Source: an uncultured Clostridia bacterium (GTDB lineage: Bacteria > Bacillota > Clostridia > TANB77 > CAG-508). Taken from it: a stretch of 36,525 bases of DNA. The stretch spans positions 1-36,525 of the forward strand of contig CAJFJY010000003.1 of the NCBI GenBank assembly GCA_904384205.1, written 5' to 3'. Numbering within the stretch: the first letter of the stretch is position 1; every line of letters begins with the position of its first letter. The notes beneath the pieces are model-generated. The model did no database searches and was not told where the DNA came from. It saw only the letters and a list, made by a program, of their open reading frames with translations. The position numbers and the translations under genes were made by a program. This document shows, one piece after another, positions 22,274-29,297 of the stretch.

Positions 22274-23509
22274 TTATTCATATTTTTTAAATAAAATTGT
22301 ACTATTGTGTCCACCAAATCCTAATGAATTTGACATTGCATATTTTACTTCAATATTTCTTCCTTCATTTGGTACAACATCTAAATCACATTCTTCATCT
22401 GGAACTTTATAATTTATTGTTGCAGGTACAAAACCTTCATCAATTGCTTTAGCACAAACAATTGCTTCCACTCCGCCAGCAGCTCCTAATAAATGACCTG
22501 TATGACCTTTTGTTGAACTTACCATTACTTTTTTAAAAGCTTCTCCTAAAGCTGTTTTTATAGCTTGTGTCTCACAGCTATCATTTAAATGTGTTGATGT
22601 TCCATGTGCATTTATATATGTAATATCTTCTGGATTTACTTTTCCTTCTTCCATCGCAATTTTCATTGCTCTTGCTCCACCTTCTCCTCCTGGAGCTGGT
22701 GAAGTAATGTGGTATGCATCTGATGTTGCTCCATATCCTATTATTTCAGCATAAATTTTAGCTCCTCTTTTTTTAGCATGCTCTAATTCTTCAAGAACAA
22801 TTACTGCTGCACCTTCAGCCATTACAAATCCACTTCTTTCCTTGTCAAAAGGAATACTTGCTCTATTTTTATCTTCTGATTTAGTCAAAGCTTTTATATT
22901 AGTAAAACCGGCTATACTTAATGGAGTTATTCCAGCTTCTGTTCCTCCTGCTAATACTACATCTTGGTACCCATGTTTTATCATTCTAAAACTTTCACCA
23001 ATACAATGAGTTCCAGAAGCACATGCTGTAACCATAGCCATAGATTCTCCTTTTGCTCCAATATCTATCGCAACATTACCTGTTGCCATATTTAATATTC
23101 CCATAGGTATATACATTGGAGAAACTCTATCTGGGCCTCTTTCTATACATTTTTGGTTTTCTGTTTCAATTGTTTCTATTCCACCTATTCCTGAACCAAT
23201 AATTACACCCACTCTTTCCATATTCTCTGTTTCTTTATCTAATCCACTATCTTTCCATGCTTCTCTTGAAGCTATCATAGCATATTGAGAAAATGTATCT
23301 AATCTCTTAGCCTCTCTTCTGTCAAAATAATCCTCTGGATTATACCCTTTTACCTCTGCTGCTAACTTAACTTTAAAATCTGTTGTATCGAATTTTGTAA
23401 TTTGATCTATACCACATTTTCCTTCTTTAATACTTTTCCAAAATTCTTTTGCATCATTTCCTATTGGTGTTATTGCTCCTAAACCTGTAATTACAACTCT
23501 TCTTTCCAT
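22274..23509 (-). CDS. fabF: Beta-ketoacyl-[acyl-carrier-protein] synthase II
   Basis: Elongating condensing enzyme. 411 residues with the catalytic triad at standard places: Cys163 in VTACASGTHC, His302 in NAHGTSTHLND and His339 in TGHLLGAAGG. The open frame extends 49 residues further upstream, but that stretch is a translated family B repeat; AGAAAGGA sits 9 bases before the ATG of MERRVVITGLG, the correct start. FabG lies upstream and accB downstream, each separated by a repeat. Confidence 0.96.
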   Translation of the reverse strand: MERRVVITGLGAITPIGNDAKEFWKSIKEGKCGIDQITKFDTTDFKVKLAAEVKGYNPEDYFDRREAKRLDTFSQYAMIASREAWKDSGLDKETENMERVGVIIGSGIGGIETIETENQKCIERGPDRVSPMYIPMGILNMATGNVAIDIGAKGESMAMVTACASGTHCIGESFRMIKHGYQDVVLAGGTEAGITPLSIAGFTNIKALTKSEDKNRASIPFDKERSGFVMAEGAAVIVLEELEHAKKRGAKIYAEIIGYGATSDAYHITSPAPGGEGGARAMKIAMEEGKVNPEDITYINAHGTSTHLNDSCETQAIKTALGEAFKKVMVSSTKGHTGHLLGAAGGVEAIVCAKAIDEGFVPATINYKVPDEECDLDVVPNEGRNIEVKYAMSNSLGFGGHNSTILFKKYE

Positions 23510-23545
23510 TTTTATTTTTCCTTTCTTACTCTTATTTTTTAACCC

Positions 23546-23670
23546 AAGTTGAAAAAGAATTGTGCTTTTGGCTAGGCAGACAAATCGAAAATCAATGAGG
23601 CGTGCTTTTGCACGTTGATTTGATTTTCGATGAAGTCTAACAACGCCAAAACGCAATTATTTTTTAACTT
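23546..23670. repeat. Family B structured repeat, copy 2 (125 bp)
   Basis: Same length and layout as copy 1. P1 AAGTTGAAAAAGAATT with AATTATTTTTTAACTT (23546-23561, 23655-23670); P2 TTTTGGC with GCCAAAA; P3 ATCGAAAATCAA with TTGATTTTCGAT (23584-23595, 23620-23631); P4 CGTGC with GCACG (23601-23605, 23610-23614). Internal loops TGAGG/TTGAT and AGGCAGACAA/GAAGTCTAACAAC are almost those of copy 1. It fills the gap between fabG stop and fabF start. Confidence 0.85.
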
Positions 23671-23673
23671 AAA

Positions 23674-24414
23674 CTACATTAGCATTCCGCCATCTATATT
23701 TATTGTCTGCCCTGTTATATATGAACTTTCATCTGAACCTAAGAAATATATCAAATTTGCAACTTCTTTTGCAGATCCCATTCTTTTTAATGGTATTTGA
23801 TTATGTATATTTTCCTTAACAGAATCTGATAATACAGCCGTCATGTCAGTTTCAATAAATCCAGGAGCAACAGCATTTGCTCTTATATTTCTTGATGCTA
23901 ATTCTTTTGCTACACTTTTTGTAAATCCTATAATTCCTGCTTTTGATGCTGAATAATTTGCTTGACCTGCATTTCCTGCAACACCTACTACTGATGATAG
24001 ATTTATTATACTTCCACTTCTTTTTTTCATCATATATTTAATAACTGCTTTTGTTACTATAAAAGTTCCTTTTAAATTAACTTCAACTACTTTATCGAAT
24101 TCTTCTTCTGACATTCTCATAAGTAAATTATCCTTTGTAACACCTGCATTATTTACTAATACATCTATCTTTCCAAATTTTTCTATAACTTCCTTAACTA
24201 AATTCTCAATTTGTTCTGTATTTGTAACATCTGCCTTAATTATTAATGCTTCTACCCCTCTTTTTGTGAATTCTTTTTCTAATCCTTTAGTATCTGTCTT
24301 ATCTGACACGTAATTAATAACTATATTATATCCATTATCTGCAAATTTTAATGCTACTTCTTTTCCAATTCCTCTTGACCCACCAGTAATAAATGCAACT
24401 TTTCTTTCTTCCAT
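23674..24414 (-). CDS. fabG: 3-oxoacyl-[acyl-carrier-protein] reductase
   Basis: NADPH-dependent reduction of 3-ketoacyl-ACP. 246-residue short-chain dehydrogenase with TGGSRGIGKEVA (10-21) for cofactor binding, NNAG (88-91), the catalytic serine in INLSSVVG (about 141), and Tyr154/Lys158 in NYSASKAG. The C-terminus GQTINIDGGMLM is typical of FabG. It lies between fabD and fabF in the cluster and ends 3 bases from a family B repeat. Confidence 0.96.
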   Translation of the reverse strand: MEERKVAFITGGSRGIGKEVALKFADNGYNIVINYVSDKTDTKGLEKEFTKRGVEALIIKADVTNTEQIENLVKEVIEKFGKIDVLVNNAGVTKDNLLMRMSEEEFDKVVEVNLKGTFIVTKAVIKYMMKKRSGSIINLSSVVGVAGNAGQANYSASKAGIIGFTKSVAKELASRNIRANAVAPGFIETDMTAVLSDSVKENIHNQIPLKRMGSAKEVANLIYFLGSDESSYITGQTINIDGGMLM

Positions 24415-24458
24415 TTTCTATCTTCCTTTCTTATTTTTAATTTTTGTTAATTAAATGT

Positions 24459-24506
24459 TTAAGGTCTGTCCCTTTTGTCCAAATTTTGTCCCATTTGATA
24501 CGTCCC
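24459..24506. repeat. GGGACA-type repeat inside the fabD 3' end
   Basis: On the coding strand: GGGACgtatcaaatGGGACA, then aaatttGGACAaaaGGGACAG, ending with the stop codon. The repeating GGGACA unit is shared with the other family F blocks (6882, 16104, 21400, 27276). Confidence 0.5.
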
Positions 24507-25421
24507 TAAATCCCTAAGTGTTTCTACTGAACTTATATTATATGTTTTTGCCTCTTTAATATCTTTTTTTATAAATCCTGTTAATGCTTTTCCTGGTCCG
24601 ATTTCTATATATTCCTCAACCCCTTGTTCTTCCATCAATTTTATAGCTTTATCAAATCGAACTGGATTTACTATATGTTCTGCTAATATATTTTTTATGT
24701 TATCATTTTCACTATAAAATGTTCCATCTATATTTTTTATAACTTTACAATTTCCTTTATGAAATTCAATGTTTTCTAATTCTTTTTCATATGCTTCTTT
24801 TGCTTCTTCTAATTTACTTGTATGAAATGGTCCACTTGTCTTTAATGATATTACTCTTTTAGCTCCCGCTTCTTTTAACAAAGCTTCTGCTTCTTCTACT
24901 GCTTCTTTCGTTCCAGACACTACTGTTTGAACACTGCAATTGTAGTTCGCTGGTACAATAAATTTTCCTTTGTCATTCAATTTTTTGCAAATTTCTTCTA
25001 TTTTTGATGAATCTAACCCTATTACTGCTACCATTAAATATTCTTCTTTTGGAAGTAGATTTTCCATATAATAACCTCTTTTTTTAATTAGTTTTATACC
25101 ATCCTCAAAAGAAATTATTCCTGAATATATTAACGCTCCATATTCTCCTAAGCTTAGCCCTGTTGCTATATCTGCTGTTATTCCTTTATTTTTTAATACT
25201 TCTAATATTGCTAAACTTGTTGTTAATATTGCTATTTGAGTATTTTCTGTTTTATTTAAAATTTCTTCTGGACCTTCAAAACATATTTTTCTAACATCTA
25301 TTCCTGAAATTTCTGATGCTTTATCATATATTTTTTTGGCTTCCTCATATTTTTCGTAAATATCTTTTCCCATTCCTACAAATTGTGCTCCTTGCCCTGG
25401 GAATAAAAAAGCTCTTTTCAT
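24459..25421 (-). CDS. fabD: Malonyl-CoA:ACP transacylase
   Basis: Loads malonyl groups onto ACP. 320 residues with FPGQGAQFVGMG (7-18), the nucleophile Ser90 in GLSLGEYGAL, and His200 in SGPFHTSKL; GPGKALTGFIKK lies near the end. The family fold should end near SVETLRDL (about 305). The last 15 residues (GTYQMGQNLDKRDRP) are encoded by tandem GGGACA-type repeat DNA at 24459-24505, an acquired tail beyond the active-site domain. Ribosome binding site AGAAAGGGTG. It lies directly after fabH. Confidence 0.95.
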   Translation of the reverse strand: MKRAFLFPGQGAQFVGMGKDIYEKYEEAKKIYDKASEISGIDVRKICFEGPEEILNKTENTQIAILTTSLAILEVLKNKGITADIATGLSLGEYGALIYSGIISFEDGIKLIKKRGYYMENLLPKEEYLMVAVIGLDSSKIEEICKKLNDKGKFIVPANYNCSVQTVVSGTKEAVEEAEALLKEAGAKRVISLKTSGPFHTSKLEEAKEAYEKELENIEFHKGNCKVIKNIDGTFYSENDNIKNILAEHIVNPVRFDKAIKLMEEQGVEEYIEIGPGKALTGFIKKDIKEAKTYNISSVETLRDLGTYQMGQNLDKRDRP

Positions 25422-25476
25422 ATCTATAATTCACCCTTTCTAATAATTTATCTCATTCCACATCACATCACACATC

Positions 25477-26406
25477 TCACATCTCAATCAATATACTACC
25501 TGTATTTAATCCTCCTCCATATCCTAGTAGTATTATTTTATCTCCGCTTTCCAGCAATTTTTTGTCCATCATATCTTTTAAAGCAATTGGTATACTTGCA
25601 CAAAAAGTATTTCCGACATTTTCTATATTTGTATACATTTTTTCTTCTGTAATATTTAATCTATTTGTAATTCCTTTAATTATTTTTTTATTTGACTGAT
25701 GTGGTATAATATATTTTATATTTTCGATCTTCTCAGAAGATTTTTTAAGTAGTCTATTTATACTTTTTACTGGTTCAGTCACTGCATATCTATATATTTC
25801 TTTTCCATTCATTAATATATGTTTACCAATTTCACAAGACAATATATCCTTTTCATCTGGAATTGATTCTATATCTGATACATACTTCTTTTCTTCCTTA
25901 CAACTTCCTAATAAAGTTACCCCTACGCCATCTGAAAGTATTATTCTGGTAGAAATATCTTTTTCATCTGTATACTTAGATAATATCTCTGCTCCAATTA
26001 CCAATGCTTTATCAACTTTTCCCAGCTGTATACACATACTTGCAATATCAAAAGCAGTAATATATCCATTACATCCTGCTAATATATCAATGCAATTAGA
26101 GTTTTTTATTTTCAATTTTTTTTGCACACTATTTGCTATTCCTGGCATAAATTTTTCTGGAGTTGTTGTAGCAACTATAATAAGCCCTATTTCTTGTTTA
26201 TTAAATTTAAAATTTGAAATTAAATTATTAACAGCTTTTATTACTATGTCTTCCATAGTTTCTTCTTCTACATAGTATCTTTTGTTTATGCCTGTTCTTT
26301 TTTTGATATATCCACTTTCCAATTTATATATTTTTTCTAATTCTTCACTCTTTACTTCCTTTTTAGGAAGATAACTTTCTGTTGCTAAAATTTTTATATT
26401 TTCCAT
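25477..26406 (-). CDS. fabH: Beta-ketoacyl-ACP synthase III
   Basis: Starts fatty acid synthesis by condensing acyl-CoA with malonyl-ACP. 309 residues with the Cys-His-Asn triad: Cys112 in ILAGCNGYITA, His236 in IPHQSNKK and Asn266 in ENVGNTFCASIP. The active-site segment is AGCNGY rather than the usual AACSGF, so primer preference may differ; it could also be a FabH-like synthase of another pathway, though first place in the fab cluster argues for FabH. No FapR or FabT operator was recognised upstream. Confidence 0.92.
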   Translation of the reverse strand: MENIKILATESYLPKKEVKSEELEKIYKLESGYIKKRTGINKRYYVEEETMEDIVIKAVNNLISNFKFNKQEIGLIIVATTTPEKFMPGIANSVQKKLKIKNSNCIDILAGCNGYITAFDIASMCIQLGKVDKALVIGAEILSKYTDEKDISTRIILSDGVGVTLLGSCKEEKKYVSDIESIPDEKDILSCEIGKHILMNGKEIYRYAVTEPVKSINRLLKKSSEKIENIKYIIPHQSNKKIIKGITNRLNITEEKMYTNIENVGNTFCASIPIALKDMMDKKLLESGDKIILLGYGGGLNTGSILIEM

Positions 26407-26501
26407 TTTTACCTCTTTTAATTATATCTTTATAGTTATATAATATTTTCAAAAATTTTTCTATTAGAATGAACGGTCAATATTTAAATTAAAAAACAAA
26501 A

Positions 26502-26526
26502 AAAGATTCCATATACAGGAATCTTC
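26502..26526 (-). terminator. Terminator downstream of the LPXTG protein gene
   Basis: AGATTCC (26504-26510) pairs with GGAATCT (26518-26524). On the minus strand it is followed by TTTTTTTGTTTTTT, a strong T run. It lies beyond the family C repeat that follows the LPXTG gene. Confidence 0.65.
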
Positions 26527-26536
26527 TTTATCTATG

Positions 26537-26684
26537 TTTTATTGTATAGGAAAAATCAGCTTTTATCTTGACCCTATGTGGATTTTTCCGTATACAACAA
26601 GGTTAGGCTTCTTATATTCGTGAAGTTCTGCGAAGCAGACTTCACATATGTGCGTCGAAATCTTTGATTTCGTTAACGCACACC
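26537..26684. repeat. Composite palindromic repeat, family C copy 2
   Basis: Core 26541-26609 is the near-identical reverse complement of 69-138. It is followed by two hairpins: GTGAAGT/ACTTCAC with inner CTGC-GAA-GCAG (26620-26645), and TGTGCGT/ACGCACA enclosing GAAATC-TTT-GATTTC (26649-26682). The element ends about 5 bases from the stop codon of the LPXTG gene. Confidence 0.75.
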
Positions 26685-26688
26685 TTTC

Positions 26689-27078
26689 TTATATATTTCT
26701 ATAATCTTTTATCTTCTTATATGCATATATTGCTGATATTCCAAATACTACTATCACTAATACTACTGGAACTGCACTTTCAATACCTGTACTTGGCAAA
26801 GATTTATTTGCATAATTTGATGTATTACTTCTATTTGAAGTATTATTTGTGATTGCACTAGTATTTAAAGTATTGGCTCTGTTTGATGCACTATTTAATG
26901 TAGCTGAATTATTTGTAGTAGCTGTGTTATTTCCTGTGGCTGAAGAATTTGTAGTAGGTGATAAATCTACATAAGTGTTATTAACATCATTAGCAGCTAA
27001 TACTTGTCCTCCTATAACTATCGTAGCTAAAACTACTAAAATCATAACTACTGTTTTTACAACTTTCAAATTTCTCAT
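26689..27078 (-). CDS. Short LPXTG cell-wall-anchored stalk protein
   Basis: 129 residues: signal peptide (1-28, probable cut after QVLA), a 64-residue exposed stretch made almost entirely of Thr, Asn, Ser and Ala, and a sorting signal LPSTG (94-98) with a hydrophobic span (103-119) and the positive tail KKIKDYRNI. Sortase would link it to peptidoglycan. No binding or enzymatic domain is present. An in-frame ATG 24 bases upstream overlaps the AAAGGAG site, so the second ATG is used. Promoter TTGCAA-17-TATAAT at 27134-27162; terminator at 26502. Function unknown. Confidence 0.85.
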   Translation of the reverse strand: MRNLKVVKTVVMILVVLATIVIGGQVLAANDVNNTYVDLSPTTNSSATGNNTATTNNSATLNSASNRANTLNTSAITNNTSNRSNTSNYANKSLPSTGIESAVPVVLVIVVFGISAIYAYKKIKDYRNI

Positions 27079-27133
27079 AATATTCTCTCCTTTATTTAAC
27101 ATGCTTAATCTTATTATTCTACAACTATTCTTT

Positions 27134-27162
27134 ATTATACTATTTTTTTAAAATAATTGCAA
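27134..27162 (-). promoter_or_regulatory. SigA-type promoter of the LPXTG protein gene
   Basis: Read on the minus strand: TTGCAA (27162-27157), 17-base spacer, TATAAT (27139-27134), about 55 bases upstream of the start codon. Confidence 0.6.
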
Positions 27163-27275
27163 GCATACACATCAAATTTTTTTCTATTGTTTAACATCAA
27201 TATAATTTTAACTTTTCGTATCGTATATGTCAATACCTTTTTTAAAAATTTTTTATTACATTTTTGTTACAATGA

Positions 27276-27356
27276 TTGACAAAGGGTTGACAAAGGGGAC
27301 GGGGCAAATGGCAAAATTGCCATTTTGCCCCGTCCCTTCTGTCACCTTCTGTCAAC
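27276..27356. repeat. 81-bp GGGACGGGGC palindrome at the ychF stop
   Basis: A near-continuous hairpin: GGGACGGGGCAAATGGCAA faces TTGCCATTTTGCCCCGTCCC. It extends outward through TTGACAAAGG and GTTGACAAAGG against CCTTCTGTCACC and CTTCTGTCAAC. The right arm ends inside the ychF stop codon TAG. It is far richer in GC than its surroundings. Confidence 0.75.
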
Positions 27357-28447
27357 TAAACATTAAATTTAAATAATACTATATCTCCATCTTGCATAAT
27401 ATATTCTTTACCTTCTGATCTAACTAAACCTTTTTCTTTTGCAACAACCATAGAACCACATTTAATTAAATCATCATATGAAATTACTTCTGCTTTTATA
27501 AATCCTCTTTGTATATCTGAGTGTATTTTTCCTGCTGCTTCTGGAGCTTTTGTTCCTTTTTTTATTGTCCATGCTCTAACTTCTGGCTCTCCTGCTGTTA
27601 AAAATGACATTAGCCCTAATAAATCATAACTTTTTTTGATAACTTTATCTAGTCCTGATTCTTCTAATCCATACATTTGTAGCATTTCTTTTTTATCTTC
27701 ATCATCTAATCCTGAAAGTTCTTCTTCCATCTTAACACAAAGTGGAACTACTTCTGCTCTTTCTTTTGAAGCATAATCTTTTACTTTTTGCACTAATTCA
27801 TCATTTTCAACATTTTCTAATTGATTTTCTGAGACATTTGCAATATATATTATTGGTTTAGTTGTTAATAAAAACATTTCTTTTACCAATTTTTCTTCAT
27901 CTTCATTAAATTCTAGAACTCTTGCAGATTGACCGCTTTCTAAACATTTCAATATTTTTTCTAACAAATCAATTTCTTCTTGATATTTTTTATCAGCTTT
28001 TAAATTCTTTTTTGCTCTATCTAATCTTTTATTTACAGTTTCTATATCTGCAAATATTAATTCTAGATTAATTGTCTCTATATCTCTAATTGGATTTATA
28101 CTTCCATCAACATGAACAATGTTAGAATCATTAAAACATCTTACAACTTCACATATAGCATCTGTTTCTCTTATATGAGATAAAAATTTATTTCCTAATC
28201 CTTCTCCTTTACTTGCACCTTTTACCAAACCCGCAATATCTACAAATTCTATTATAGCATGTGTAACTTTTTGAGGATTATACATTTCTGCTAACTTATC
28301 TAATCTTTCATCTGGTACAGCTACAACTCCTACATTTGGTTCTATTGTACAAAAAGGATAATTAGCACATTCTGCTCCTGCTTTTGTTATACTATTAAAT
28401 AATGTGCTTTTTCCAACATTAGGTAAACCAACTATTCCTAATTTCAT
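27356..28447 (-). CDS. ychF: Redox-regulated ATPase YchF (Obg-family)
   Basis: OLA1/YchF-type P-loop NTPase that binds ribosomes and prefers ATP. 363 residues: GIVGLPNVGKST (4-15), NYPFCTIEPNVG, DIAGLVKGASKGEGLGNKFL, coiled-coil insert, and the C-terminal TGS domain with TFF-type RAWTIKKGTKAPEAAGKIHSD. The NKxD motif is replaced by NVSE, as expected for ATP specificity. A TTG 9 bases upstream is in frame and closer to the AGAAAGGA site, but family N-termini begin at MKLGIVGL. Its stop codon shares a base with a palindromic repeat. Confidence 0.95.
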   Translation of the reverse strand: MKLGIVGLPNVGKSTLFNSITKAGAECANYPFCTIEPNVGVVAVPDERLDKLAEMYNPQKVTHAIIEFVDIAGLVKGASKGEGLGNKFLSHIRETDAICEVVRCFNDSNIVHVDGSINPIRDIETINLELIFADIETVNKRLDRAKKNLKADKKYQEEIDLLEKILKCLESGQSARVLEFNEDEEKLVKEMFLLTTKPIIYIANVSENQLENVENDELVQKVKDYASKERAEVVPLCVKMEEELSGLDDEDKKEMLQMYGLEESGLDKVIKKSYDLLGLMSFLTAGEPEVRAWTIKKGTKAPEAAGKIHSDIQRGFIKAEVISYDDLIKCGSMVVAKEKGLVRSEGKEYIMQDGDIVLFKFNV

Positions 28448-28496
28448 TTTTCTCAACCATTCCTTTCTGATTTTTAACTATCTTTAAATAATATTT

Positions 28497-29276
28497 TCAA
28501 TTTCTTTCTATTTTAATTCCTGTCATTTTTGCAATACTTTCTTCATAATTTCTATTTTTTAAGTATCTTCTATTAAATTCTTGATATCCTCTAAAAAATT
28601 CTTCTACTGCCTTTTCTTTTGAATACGCTTCCCTCATTATCTCAAATTCTGCCTTATTATTTGTCATCATATCAGAAATATCATCAATATTACTTCCAAG
28701 CAAATTTACACTCTGTAAATCAATTTCCTGAATTCTAATATTTTGTAACATGAATGGTATTTTTTGCATCAGATACCTTTTTACTGAAAATCCACCACTA
28801 TTAATAGTTTTGGTTATAAACTGAAATTTTCTTAAATCTCTTTCATATCTAATTTTTTCTTTAGGTATATATCCAATATTTTTAATAAAATTTTCTTTAA
28901 CAGAATCTGAACTGTCAACCTCATAAATGCATTCTATACCATTAGAATTAAATAATCTCTTTTCAGTTCTAACTTCAGATTTACATTCGTCATAATCCTC
29001 TGTTCTTACAAATAAATCTCCTTCTTTTTGTCTAATCATGACTCGCCTTAAACCATTCATGTACAATATACTTCCATCTGGTAAAATATCTAATTTTTTA
29101 TCAATATATTTTTTTGTCTCATCACTTAAATTAATAATATTTAAATCATCTGACATTTGATTAAGCAACTCATATATCCTTGGATTATTTAAAATCCTTG
29201 GTAATACTCCTCTTTGGCTTAAATATTCTTTTAAGTTTTCTATTTTGATTATATTACATACCTCATTCATAGCCAC
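28497..29276 (-). CDS. Conserved-looking hypothetical protein (259 aa)
   Basis: Not recognised. 259 residues, soluble, charged, no signal peptide or membrane segment. N-terminal half: LKEYLSQRGVLPRILNNPRIYELL; middle with beta-rich segments (GSILYMNGLRRVMIRQKEGDLFVRTEDYDE); C-terminal helical part with YSKEKAVEEFFRGYQEFNRRYL. The start is GTG with AAGGGTG 9 bases upstream. It lies between thrS (21-base gap) and ychF, in the same direction, so it probably shares the thrS transcript. Codon use matches its neighbours, so it seems native. Confidence 0.75.
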   Translation of the reverse strand: MAMNEVCNIIKIENLKEYLSQRGVLPRILNNPRIYELLNQMSDDLNIINLSDETKKYIDKKLDILPDGSILYMNGLRRVMIRQKEGDLFVRTEDYDECKSEVRTEKRLFNSNGIECIYEVDSSDSVKENFIKNIGYIPKEKIRYERDLRKFQFITKTINSGGFSVKRYLMQKIPFMLQNIRIQEIDLQSVNLLGSNIDDISDMMTNNKAEFEIMREAYSKEKAVEEFFRGYQEFNRRYLKNRNYEESIAKMTGIKIERN

Positions 29277-29297
29277 AAATCAGTACACCCTTCTAAA

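Noticed and set aside
22274..22300. A CRISPR array, suggested by the repeated palindromes across the window
   Set aside because: Copies are dispersed, of different families and 100-260 bp long. There are no short regularly spaced direct repeats and no cas genes.
26407..26500. FapR or FabT operator upstream of fabH
   Set aside because: No match to the FapR-type TTAGTACC...GATACTAA palindrome or a clear FabT box could be found by eye.
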